Shown here: positions 1-6,086 of the stretch, piece after piece
Position numbering within the stretch: the stretch's first letter is position 1
Layout: each line of letters begins with the position of its first letter
The notes under the pieces: model-generated
The model's input: only the letters and a program-made list of their open reading frames with translations
What the model was told of the DNA's origin: nothing
The model's database searches: none
Program-made: the position numbers and the translations under genes
NCBI GenBank assembly: GCA_964636675.1
Contig: CAZWUO010000027.1
Span: 1 to 25,639, forward strand
DNA from: JALUUH01 sp964636675
Lineage (GTDB): Bacteria > Pseudomonadota > Gammaproteobacteria > S012-40
Reading direction: 5' to 3'
Length of the DNA: 25,639 bases

Positions 1-259
1 GGTATAGTAACCGTTGCAGTCAATCTATAATAAGCTCTTTTTGAACTGCCAAGCCCTTATATTCAAAAATAGGCTGCGACATTGTATTAATAGATAATAA
101 TAACCGACTCAGTTCCCTCTAGGATAATAGCTGAACCCGCCGACAATAGGTACGTATTATATAAACGCATAGAAATTGCTTGCAGCAAACGGAATCGTAA
201 CTTGATATTCAATTCGTAAATAGAGTTTATGGGAAACACAGATGAGAATTTCAATAAAC
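1..259. other. Left-edge non-coding stretch
   Basis: No convincing coding region runs in from the left edge. All three plus frames and all three minus frames meet stop codons within about the first 60 bases. The sequence is AT-rich, and I see neither a strong hairpin followed by a T run nor a tRNA. It lies downstream of the minus-strand lipoprotein gene, so it presumably holds that transcript's 3' end. Confidence 0.5.
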
Positions 260-475
260 TTATTTGAAGATATTTTGAACGGCCTTACCTGTAAGCTGTA
301 ATTGCGCTTCTACAGCGAGCTTACAATTCTGATCGTCCATAGCCTTCACTCCTTTTTTCACACATTCAATAATAATTTTTTGACGTAAATCATCATCGCT
401 GATCAACCGCTCTACACTATAGGTGCAGCCACCAAGCCCAGCAAAAACCATGACAACTATTATATTCTTATACAT
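260..475 (-). CDS. Small lipoprotein, EexN-like
   Basis: This encodes about 71 residues starting at MYKNI. The N terminus is a short hydrophobic segment ending in the lipobox-like GLGGC, so the mature protein should begin at Cys17 as a lipid-anchored envelope protein. The remainder (an acidic DDDLRQK segment, then two Cys about 20 residues apart, in IECVKKG and QNCKLAVEAQ) resembles the small EexN lipoproteins known from conjugative plasmids and many genomes. That resemblance is from memory of the family pattern, not a search. I chose the ATG at 475 over an upstream in-frame start because the signal peptide begins there and a GGGGG tract lies 8 nt upstream. The gene follows the sensor kinase by 33 nt on the same strand. 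The function here is unknown. Confidence 0.6.
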   Translation of the reverse strand: MYKNIIVVMVFAGLGGCTYSVERLISDDDLRQKIIIECVKKGVKAMDDQNCKLAVEAQLQLTGKAVQNIFK

Positions 476-483
476 ACTAATTG

Positions 484-505
484 CCCCCTCCCCCCCCAAA
501 AAAAA
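484..505 (-). promoter_or_regulatory. Homopolymeric T8-G8-A-G5 tract forming the RBS of the lipoprotein gene
   Basis: On the minus strand, eight T are followed by eight G, one A and five G, ending 8 nt before the ATG at 475. The purine tract is the only Shine-Dalgarno candidate for the downstream lipoprotein. Its length would change easily by slippage, which could alter translation of the lipoprotein. Confidence 0.55.
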
Positions 506-508
506 TTA

Positions 509-2776
509 TCAAAAAGTCTGCCATTCTAACTCAGTGGGTAATGAAATACATATTTCCACGCCACCTTCCGGTGGCGAAATTATTTCCAATTGTCCGCCAT
601 GATCCTTGACAATATTTTCACTAATCGAGAGGCCTAGCCCCGTTCCCTTACCTACTTTTTTCGTCGTAAAAAAAGGATTTAATACTTGCTCTTGCAGTTC
701 GATAGGGATTCCCGGTCCATTATCAATGAAGCTGACGGTCAAGAACTCACCGATTACAGATACATTAATCCATACCTTTGGATTCTCAGTATCCTCCAAA
801 GCATCACGCGCATTCACCAGGACATTTACAAAAACCTCTTCAAGCTGAATAGCATTTGCTGATATATCTGGAATGCCATCGGATATATCCCAGTTTATTT
901 CAATGTTACGATTTCTGAATTGAGACTCAAGAAACATAAAACTATTAACAATGATAGCAATCACGCTGATAGTCGATTTTTTGGTTTCATTTGCCCGTCG
1001 TGAAAACTCGGCTAAATGCGTGATGATTTTAGTCATTTTTTGACAATTTTCAATGACTTGCTCAAGTGCTTTATATACTTTTTCGGGCCTAAAGTTTTCT
1101 AGGCCTTTCTCAATTTCTAATTCCGCATAACCGCGCATAACAAACAATGGTTGATTTAATTCGTGTACAATACCTGATGCTAATGACCCTATTGCCGTTA
1201 GCTTGCAAGACTCAACAAGACGTTTACGCACTTCACTCTCGCCAGAAATATTTCTAAGTACACCACAAAATATGGTTCTATTACTTAACTCTACTTTATT
1301 CACGGTCAAAAATATTGGAAAAACATGGCCGTCTTTGTGTACTGCCTCAAGTTCTCTACCATATGTTCCCACAAGGCGATGTTGCTTAGTTTCTAGATGA
1401 CGCCTTAAATAGGAATTATGATATTTTCCGGTTTCTTTGACCATGAACATGCTGACGTTCTCACCCAGCACTTCTTTTGCAGAATACCCAAGGATGTGCT
1501 TGGCAGCAGGATTAATCGTTTCTATAATTCCATTTTCATCAATGGTTATGATTCCATCCGTTGCAGTATTAACCATACCCTCGATGCGTGCTTTATTTTC
1601 TTCTATGGACTCAATTTGATTTTTTAAGGCGCTCGCCATATCAAAAAGTGATTTAGTCAATACATTAATTTCCAAAGCACCCTGAGACACTTCGCGAACT
1701 ATTTCAAACTTTCCTTTAGATACGTTTTTAGCGATGGCTACGGCTTCACGAATAGGGGTTAATAAACCTTTACTAATCCACCACACCACGAGGAGAACTA
1801 AGACCAACGCCACTACAATGAGACGCCACTGCCAACTAATCACATCTGATATCGTAGTTTGCACGTCTTTAGTACTTTCGTGTAATAATTTATATTGCAG
1901 GCTCATGATTCGATCTAATACACCTAGCAATTCGTTATGCGTCGGCACAACTTTGGTTTCGATCCAATGCATTGCCAAATTCCAATCTTTTACCGATCGC
2001 AAATCTAGAATTTTTTGTGGCAGCGGAGCAAAAGCTTTGTGTAAAAGTTTCAAATCCTCAAATTTACTAAGTTGTAGCTTACTCATTATTTTTTCAGATT
2101 TCAAAAGTGCTGCAAAACTTTTTTTATTCATATCGATAAAATGAATCGATTTTTTTTGAAAGTGTAATTCACCGGATATTAAGTATGCTCTGATGTTCGC
2201 GAGTAATAAACTGATCGAACCTCGATAATCCGCCATTACTGCGAGAAGTTTTTTCCTTACCGCAGTCGCTGCTAGATTTTTTTCATTCTCAATCATATCC
2301 GTGATGCGCAATGTCATCACTTCTTGCCGTGGCACAACCTCATCTAACAAAACCTTGAGCGCAGGTAAATTTTCAGGTTTTTGCGCTATTTCCTCTACCC
2401 GATCACCGTTTTTTTCTAAATCGTTGAATAAATACTTTGCCCTAGCATACAAGTCACGCTCTTCTTCACTAAATACATCAGAAGAAAATGCGGTTTCTAA
2501 TTCCAATAAATTTAGCTTTATTACATTTAGAGAACGCTTACGATCATCTTTAAACTGCGATTTTCCAAAAAGTATCCATTGATCTAAGGCTAGTAGAGAT
2601 GAATTTGTTTCGTGCACGATAGCATTGTATCGTTTCGTTACCGGGATGCGCTGCTCAACCATCGTGTCAGCCATTTGGTTCAATTTGGTTACTTGGCTAA
2701 GATTTAAACCTATCGCAACAAGCACTACTGAAAGCACACTCAAAAATCCGAGCATAAGCTGAGTTCGTAAACTCAT
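509..2776 (-). CDS. Membrane-bound PAS-domain sensor histidine kinase
   Basis: This 755-residue kinase should autophosphorylate on His and pass the phosphate to a response regulator. Membrane segments lie at about residues 7-27 and 318-336, enclosing a helical periplasmic domain of roughly 290 residues. A HAMP-like linker (about 337-390), a PAS domain (about 398-510) and a HisKA domain follow, with the phospho-acceptor His538 in VHELNQPL. The HATPase_c domain shows the N box (N651, N655), the G1 box DNGPGIP (about 685-691) and the G2 box GKGTGLGL (about 709-716). The HELNQPL H-box is typical of the FixL/NtrB-like subgroup. An AAGGAG lies 10 nt before the ATG. No response regulator is adjacent, so this is an orphan kinase and its partner is unknown. 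The small lipoprotein downstream may be co-transcribed. Confidence 0.93.
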   Translation of the reverse strand: MSLRTQLMLGFLSVLSVVLVAIGLNLSQVTKLNQMADTMVEQRIPVTKRYNAIVHETNSSLLALDQWILFGKSQFKDDRKRSLNVIKLNLLELETAFSSDVFSEEERDLYARAKYLFNDLEKNGDRVEEIAQKPENLPALKVLLDEVVPRQEVMTLRITDMIENEKNLAATAVRKKLLAVMADYRGSISLLLANIRAYLISGELHFQKKSIHFIDMNKKSFAALLKSEKIMSKLQLSKFEDLKLLHKAFAPLPQKILDLRSVKDWNLAMHWIETKVVPTHNELLGVLDRIMSLQYKLLHESTKDVQTTISDVISWQWRLIVVALVLVLLVVWWISKGLLTPIREAVAIAKNVSKGKFEIVREVSQGALEINVLTKSLFDMASALKNQIESIEENKARIEGMVNTATDGIITIDENGIIETINPAAKHILGYSAKEVLGENVSMFMVKETGKYHNSYLRRHLETKQHRLVGTYGRELEAVHKDGHVFPIFLTVNKVELSNRTIFCGVLRNISGESEVRKRLVESCKLTAIGSLASGIVHELNQPLFVMRGYAELEIEKGLENFRPEKVYKALEQVIENCQKMTKIITHLAEFSRRANETKKSTISVIAIIVNSFMFLESQFRNRNIEINWDISDGIPDISANAIQLEEVFVNVLVNARDALEDTENPKVWINVSVIGEFLTVSFIDNGPGIPIELQEQVLNPFFTTKKVGKGTGLGLSISENIVKDHGGQLEIISPPEGGVEICISLPTELEWQTF

Positions 2777-2928
2777 GCCGTTTTCGCTCCTTAAAAAAAT
2801 GGCTGAAATCTATTATTTAGACAAATTTTAGGCCAGAATAGGCCATCAAATGCATGAATACTCTTCGAAAAACCCTGCTCTATTGCGGCAGGAGTAGAAA
2901 TAAGACAATATTGACTGGAAATATTTTC

Positions 2929-3717
2929 ATGAAAAATTTTTTAATCTTACTTTTAGGGCTAGCAATAATTCATCCAACACAGGCATCCTTCTCGTCTGAA
3001 TATCGGGTTAAGCTCTCCATTATTGAAAAACAACAAATCTCCCAAAAAATTTGGTTAAATGAAGGGGGAGGAAAACTCAAAAATTTAATGGTCTGGAATC
3101 AAGGTGAAAATTTTCCGTCGTTAGGTATTGGTCACTTCATTTGGTTTCCGAAAAACTTAGATTCCCCATATACCGAAAGCTTTCCGAACCTGTTAACCCA
3201 GTTAACAAACCACGCAAAATTTCCAGATTGGCTAAGCCCCAACAGTAACGCCCCATGGGCAAACCGAACAGAATTTATTGCAGAACTCGATTCTGAACGT
3301 TCAAAGCAACTACGAGATTTGCTTTCCCTAACATTTGTTGAGCAATTAGATGTCATCATTAAGAGATTGGAAAACACATTACCAAAAATATTACTTCACT
3401 TACAAACACCGGCTCAACGTCAACGGGTAAAACATCAGTTTTACCGCATAGCTAACAGCCCCAATGGAACTTATGCACTTATCGATTACGTAAACTTCAA
3501 GGGTGAAGGGACTTCTTTAAAAGAAAGATATCAGAATCAAGGATGGGGACTATTACAGGTATTAGAAACCATGGACCTAAGCAAGCAAGACGTTCTTATT
3601 GAATTTGTACAATCAGCAAAGTTTGTTCTCAAAAGAAGAGTAGAAAATGCGCATCGTACTGAAATTCAATGGTTAAACGGATGGAATAAACGCTTAGACA
3701 CCTATATTATCCCGTAG
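2929..3717 (+). CDS. Secreted protein of unknown function with a lysozyme-like Glu...GIGH motif
   Basis: About 262 residues starting at MKNFL, where a clear signal peptide begins (hydrophobic core LILLLGLAII, cleavage after TQA). An upstream in-frame ATG at 2854 would bury that signal, so I rejected it. The mature protein has a conserved-looking block, WLNEGGG (Glu45), followed by SLGIGHFIW (GIGH at 66-69). A Glu-Gly followed about 20-25 residues later by GIGH is the arrangement in T4-type lysozymes, where the Glu is catalytic, so a muramidase-like fold is possible. The rest is not recognisably lysozyme, and I recall this block mainly from conserved hypothetical proteins. The gene is divergent from the sensor kinase and convergent with the next gene. 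Secretion is fairly certain; the enzymatic role is inference. Confidence 0.75.
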   Translation: MKNFLILLLGLAIIHPTQASFSSEYRVKLSIIEKQQISQKIWLNEGGGKLKNLMVWNQGENFPSLGIGHFIWFPKNLDSPYTESFPNLLTQLTNHAKFPDWLSPNSNAPWANRTEFIAELDSERSKQLRDLLSLTFVEQLDVIIKRLENTLPKILLHLQTPAQRQRVKHQFYRIANSPNGTYALIDYVNFKGEGTSLKERYQNQGWGLLQVLETMDLSKQDVLIEFVQSAKFVLKRRVENAHRTEIQWLNGWNKRLDTYIIP

Positions 3718-3749
3718 CCTTTGAGATTTAGGTGAAACTGTAAACAAAG

Positions 3750-4115
3750 CTATTTTCCAATTAATCGATAAATATACCTTCTAATAGCATGTTTGGTCAT
3801 TATTGGATTTGTATAAAACTCTTCAAACATCGCTAAACTAACCTCACAAAACTCATCCAGATTAGCATAATCATCCCGGTAGTAATATTTAGAGTTATAT
3901 TTTGCACAGACAGCGATACGGCCATCGATAATCTCTACAAAAAAATTCTTAAACCGATAAAGCACGCTATCATTTTCAGAAAACTCAGTAAAACGCTTCT
4001 TTTTAAACAGTATATTTTCTTTAGAACTTAAATGTTCGTCAATTTTTTTCTCGCATCGATCTACAAGATTACTTTCTGTGACTTGCTCATTTTCAGCTAA
4101 AACGTTGTTTTCCAC
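3750..4115 (-). CDS. Hypothetical protein, 121 residues
   Basis: I do not recognise this protein. It opens with a GTG start preceded at 6 nt by AGGA. The N-terminal 45 residues are charged and hydrophilic; the middle (about 52-80) is rich in aromatic residues (YRFKNFF, KYNSKYYYRDDY), and the C terminus is basic and helical (HAIRRYIYRLIGK). There is no signal peptide or membrane segment, so it is probably cytoplasmic. It stands alone, convergent with the lysozyme-like secreted protein, with about 400 bases of non-coding DNA upstream. Good start context and normal composition favour a real gene. Confidence 0.6.
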   Translation of the reverse strand: MENNVLAENEQVTESNLVDRCEKKIDEHLSSKENILFKKKRFTEFSENDSVLYRFKNFFVEIIDGRIAVCAKYNSKYYYRDDYANLDEFCEVSLAMFEEFYTNPIMTKHAIRRYIYRLIGK

Positions 4116-4206
4116 AATTCTTCCTATTTTAGTTTTAATATGTTTGCACGAAGTGCATCATTTTACCAAAAAAATCAAAAAATATGCAATTACTAAGCAT
4201 TAACGA

Positions 4207-4251
4207 TTGATTTGGAACCAAATATACGATAACAGATTAATGTGTATCAAT
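4207..4251. repeat. Imperfect direct repeat, copy A
   Basis: This copy starts with TTGATTTG, has a core GATAACAGA and ends with ATCAAT. It matches copy B at 4461-4503 at about 36 of 45 aligned columns by eye, with two single-base gaps. Confidence 0.6.
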
Positions 4252-4460
4252 AGTCATATTTTGACAACGTTTACGTCTGGAAGCAGAAAAGAGCGATCTG
4301 CGAGATATATAATATATGACAATCTCGCTGATGATTTACTTTAGCTACACGCTTAGAAACACCAAGCCAAAGTAAGCAAAGTAAGTACAGAAACATAGTA
4401 CTAATAAGGTTTCGGGGGAAATGTCGTGATTGAACCAGACGAATTGCTGACTATCAATAT

Positions 4461-4503
4461 TTGATTTGACAGCAACTATAGATAACAGACTAACGTAATC
4501 AAT
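4461..4503. repeat. Imperfect direct repeat, copy B, next to the tRNA-Arg 3' end
   Basis: This is the second copy of the repeat at 4207-4251, sharing TTGATTTG, TATA, GATAACAGA and ATCAAT in the same order. It ends 18 bases from the CCA end of tRNA-Arg. The two copies bracket about 210 bases with no recognisable gene. Confidence 0.6.
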
Positions 4504-4521
4504 CAAAATTAACATCTAAAT

Positions 4522-4598
4522 TGGCGCGCCCGGAGAGATTCGAACTCCCGACCAATCGGTTCGAAGCCGATTACTCTATCCAGCTGAGCTACGGGCGC
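4522..4598 (-). tRNA. tRNA-Arg (anticodon TCG)
   Basis: This 77-nt tRNA decodes CGA arginine codons. The acceptor arms GCGCCCG and CGGGCGC pair perfectly, followed by discriminator G and a genome-encoded CCA. The D arm carries AGCTCAGCTGGATAGAG. The anticodon stem ATCGG/CCGAT closes the loop CTTCGAA, giving anticodon TCG at 4564-4562. The T arm GGGAG/CTCTC closes the loop TTCGAAT. A strong promoter lies 35 nt upstream. The tRNA stands alone, downstream of the structured RNA but separated from it by that RNA's terminator. Confidence 0.97.
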
Positions 4599-4632
4599 AC
4601 TCTGAAAAATGGAGATTGCACTGCGGAGCTGA

Positions 4633-4661
4633 TTTATACACATTTTGTTAAAAAATATCAA
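4633..4661 (-). promoter_or_regulatory. Sigma70-type promoter of tRNA-Arg
   Basis: The minus strand carries TTGATA (4661-4656), a 17-base spacer and TATAAA (4638-4633). Both hexamers match consensus at five of six positions with optimal spacing. The predicted start at about 4626 gives a leader of roughly 28 nt before the mature tRNA. Confidence 0.7.
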
Positions 4662-4683
4662 ATCTATGGCATTAATTTAAATG

Positions 4684-4708
4684 AAAAAGGGCTGCTAATG
4701 CAGCCCTT
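4684..4708 (-). terminator. Intrinsic terminator of the structured RNA
   Basis: A perfect 9-bp stem, AAGGGCTGC/GCAGCCCTT with loop ATTA, is followed on the minus strand by five T. It ends the transcript that starts near 4870 and insulates tRNA-Arg from it. Confidence 0.85.
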
Positions 4709-4745
4709 CCGATTGATGTATGGACCTTCTGGTCAACACCTGGCG

Positions 4746-4790
4746 TCAACAAGCGCCCTCAGAAGCTCCGTTGATACATCCATTAGACAT
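4746..4790 (-). CDS. 14-residue Cys-containing peptide with an exceptional Shine-Dalgarno
   Basis: The ORF encodes MSNGCINGASEGAC and stops at TGA. Its ribosome-binding site is a 13-base perfect complement of the 16S rRNA tail, with AGGAGG 7 nt from the ATG, stronger than any other site in this window. The peptide has Cys at positions 5 and 14, is rich in small residues (Gly, Ala, Ser) and ends in Cys. It lies inside the structured RNA, and its stop codon falls in the loop of a GGCG/CGCC hairpin. It could be a translated peptide (metal-binding or modified), a leader peptide, or a by-product of an RNA whose SD sequence acts on ribosomes. I do not recognise it. Confidence 0.45.
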   Translation of the reverse strand: MSNGCINGASEGAC

Positions 4791-4884
4791 ATGATCACCT
4801 CCTTTCAACAGGGAAAGACTCGTTATGCGGCAAGAGTTGCCCTGATCAACCTATAACCGCTACGCTCCAATCTGTATAATATAT

Positions 4885-4912
4885 TTTATACTAGCAAATA
4901 TTTGACCAGCAA
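4885..4912 (-). promoter_or_regulatory. Candidate promoter of the structured RNA
   Basis: The minus strand carries TTGCTG (4912-4907), a 16-base spacer and TATAAA (4890-4885) in a very AT-rich stretch. The -35 element is weak. Alternative -10 boxes exist just downstream, so the start of the RNA is only known to lie at about 4865-4878. Confidence 0.4.
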
Positions 4913-4982
4913 ACCGAAAGCTCAAACAATAGAGTATGCAACACCATTCCAATACCTATAGCCCTATCACCAATCACTTCAT

Positions 4983-5210
4983 TCAGCCACAGCCACCACT
5001 AGGGCATCCATGGCCCGTTGAACATGGCGGCCTGGTAACAACCTGCCCACCATTCACAAGCTTTCTCACAGGTACATCAATGGGTGTACTACCAACATCG
5101 ATTTCTGCAATCTCACACAGTTCACCCCAATTCAAAATAGTTTCACTCATTTTATGTCGAACTTCTATAATTCGCTCATTCGCATCACACGCATAATCAT
5201 AAGTCGGCAT
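4983..5210 (-). CDS. FmdB-type small zinc-ribbon-like protein
   Basis: A 75-residue protein beginning MPTYDYACDANERIIEVRHK, the characteristic start of the FmdB/CxxC small regulatory-protein family. The canonical CxxC knuckle is incomplete: Cys8 is present but the usual second Cys is Asn11. The remaining cysteines are Cys32 and a Gly/Cys-rich tail with Cys63, Cys69 and Cys74, so any metal site must be assembled differently. I recall a subfamily with this 'MSE..WGELC' centre and Cys-rich tail in gammaproteobacteria. The start has a good GAGGTGA ribosome-binding site. It lies upstream of the structured RNA on the same strand, about 110 bases from that RNA's candidate start. The molecular role of the family is not established. 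Confidence 0.85.
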   Translation of the reverse strand: MPTYDYACDANERIIEVRHKMSETILNWGELCEIAEIDVGSTPIDVPVRKLVNGGQVVTRPPCSTGHGCPSGGCG

Positions 5211-5355
5211 TTATCACCTCAAGATTAATCCTAGCCCACACATCCCATAAAATTCGGGCGCAAAATAAGCGCAATTATAAATGCATGCTTACTGCATCGT
5301 CTACTACTTCGGTACGCTACATTGCTCTAGATAAAAAATTTTAGGTAGGATAACA

Positions 5356-5487
5356 ATGAAAAGATTTAAGGCTAGGAACTTTGCTCTTAATGTTTATAAA
5401 AAAAATAAGTCTTCCATTTTTTACAAAACAAAGTGTAAGATCAGAACAAGTAACTTGATATCGTATATTAAGCCAACAGCACTCTAA
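5356..5487 (+). CDS. Candidate 43-residue basic protein
   Basis: This short ORF starts MKRFKARNFALNVYKKNK and ends SYIKPTAL. It has about a dozen Lys/Arg residues and one Asp/Glu-free stretch after another, giving a strongly basic peptide with a single Cys. An AGGTAGGA sequence lies 5 nt before the ATG. The stop codon falls in the loop of a perfect 10-bp inverted repeat, which could end the mRNA. It is unrecognised and could be a chance ORF in AT-rich DNA; the ribosome-binding site and the hairpin at the stop are the only support. Confidence 0.35.
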   Translation: MKRFKARNFALNVYKKNKSSIFYKTKCKIRTSNLISYIKPTAL

Positions 5488-5497
5488 TGCTGTTGGC
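5472..5497. terminator. Perfect 10-bp inverted repeat, probable terminator
   Basis: GCCAACAGCA pairs with TGCTGTTGGC around a 6-base loop. It lies 62 nt beyond the stop of the minus-strand acidic-protein gene and overlaps the stop of the plus-strand 43-codon ORF. Neither strand has a good T run afterwards, so intrinsic termination is not certain. It could also act as an mRNA 3'-end stabiliser. Confidence 0.5.
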
Positions 5498-5559
5498 CTA
5501 CGTGTTAAAAGAAGATCTCATATAACATCTCTTTAATAACATAATTAAAAAATGGTTTT

Positions 5560-5805
5560 CTAATAAATGTCAAATGCTACATCATCAAATAAATCATCAA
5601 GATCTTCATCTGAAACTTCTAACGAGCTAACAAAGTCATCAATACCTGGAAAATCCTGAACTGCGTTTTTGGTATATACATCATCGTCAAGCTCTGTCCA
5701 TTCTCTGTCGTAAAACATTGCGTTTAAATGGATTTTTTGACACTCCTGAGTCCAGTTTTCGTCAAGTGCTTTCTCAAAGTCTTCTATGCTTATCTGTGTT
5801 GCCAT
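5560..5805 (-). CDS. Small very acidic protein, 81 residues
   Basis: I do not recognise this protein. It begins MATQISIEDFEKALDENW, and its C-terminal third is extremely acidic (SDEDLDDLFDDVAFDIY). It has no signal peptide or membrane segment. The single Cys is near residue 23. An excellent ribosome-binding site, AAAAGGAGATCC, precedes the ATG, which makes expression likely. It lies 281 bases downstream of the Crp-family regulator on the same strand, with its own upstream region, and is followed by a strong inverted repeat. Small acidic proteins of this kind are often inhibitors, DNA mimics or partners of basic proteins, but nothing here shows which. Confidence 0.65.
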   Translation of the reverse strand: MATQISIEDFEKALDENWTQECQKIHLNAMFYDREWTELDDDVYTKNAVQDFPGIDDFVSSLEVSDEDLDDLFDDVAFDIY

Positions 5806-5995
5806 GTTGGATCTCCTTTTCTATGCTTTGCAAATTTGTCCTAACGCTGGGTTTATTAGATGGCCAACGTTTGTATTTATAATTTAAGCACTATGGAAGA
5901 GATGTACGTGTAATGCAGATCACAGATATAGAAATAATGACAATAAAAAAATAGACTATTAACAAAGGTGCCAGCAAACCCCTAATATTTTTCGC

Positions 5996-6020
5996 GTATG
6001 GATAAACCAACGATCCATAC
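5996..6020. repeat. Inverted repeat downstream of the Crp-family gene
   Basis: GTATGGAT pairs with ATCCATAC across a 9-base loop, 67 bases beyond the regulator's stop codon. There is no T run on the minus-strand exit side, so it is at best a weak terminator or a protein-binding palindrome. Confidence 0.4.
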
Positions 6021-6086
6021 TACAATGAAAACGCTAAGGTGAGCTACTACAGCTAAGGCGTGTCTCATTCGTTAAAATGAAGAGAG

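Larger units (their letters stand above)
4116..4521. other. Non-coding AT-rich spacer containing a direct repeat
   Basis: About 400 bases lie between the 121-residue gene and tRNA-Arg. No ORF with a convincing ribosome-binding site is seen. The only structure I find is an imperfect 45-base direct repeat (4207-4251 and 4461-4503), annotated separately. The first 100 bases presumably hold the promoter of the minus-strand 121-residue gene. No clear terminator follows the tRNA on its 3' side. Confidence 0.5.
4684..4871 (-). ncRNA. Putative structured RNA carrying a 14-codon ORF
   Basis: A region of about 185 nt lies between the FmdB-like gene and tRNA-Arg and ends in a strong intrinsic terminator. 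Helices visible by eye are 4845-4851 with 4711-4717 (closing stem), 4840-4844 with 4809-4813, 4774-4780 with 4715-4721, and small hairpins GGCG/CGCC and GACC-AGAA-GGTC. The first and third share bases 4715-4717, so they partly compete. Between the helices an exposed segment, AAAGGAGGTGATC (4805-4793), is complementary to the 3' end of 16S rRNA over 13 bases, 2 nt before an ATG. It does not match my memory of tmRNA, 4.5S RNA or RNase P RNA, and it lacks the long rod shape of 6S RNA. It may be an sRNA, a peptide-coding mRNA or both. Confidence 0.6.
5211..5559. other. Spacer with a candidate small ORF and an inverted repeat
   Basis: The region between the FmdB-like gene and the acidic 81-residue gene holds a consensus -10 box (TATAAT, 5279-5274, minus strand) about 65 nt upstream of the FmdB-like start, without a good -35. 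It also holds a candidate 43-codon plus-strand ORF (5356-5487) and a strong inverted repeat (5472-5497). I see no RNA gene. Confidence 0.45.

Noticed and set aside
2854..2928. Earlier start for the lysozyme-like secreted protein
   Set aside because: It would place 25 polar residues before an otherwise typical signal peptide.
4685..4790. Selenocysteine read-through of the TGA of the mini-ORF
   Set aside because: The frame continues only to a TAG inside the terminator hairpin, and no convincing SECIS element can be asserted by eye.
4793..4805. GATCACCTCCTTT on the plus strand as a 16S rRNA 3' end fragment
   Set aside because: Only these 13 bases match; the flanks are unlike 16S rRNA. On the minus strand it makes sense as a Shine-Dalgarno before an ATG.
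4521..4856. Plus-strand ORF of 111 residues
   Set aside because: It is antisense to tRNA-Arg, its promoter and the structured RNA; its composition simply reflects those elements.
4684..4871. 6S RNA, 4.5S RNA or tmRNA identity for the structured RNA
   Set aside because: There is no long rod with a central bubble, no GGAAGCAGCC loop of SRP RNA and no tRNA-like ends with a tag ORF.
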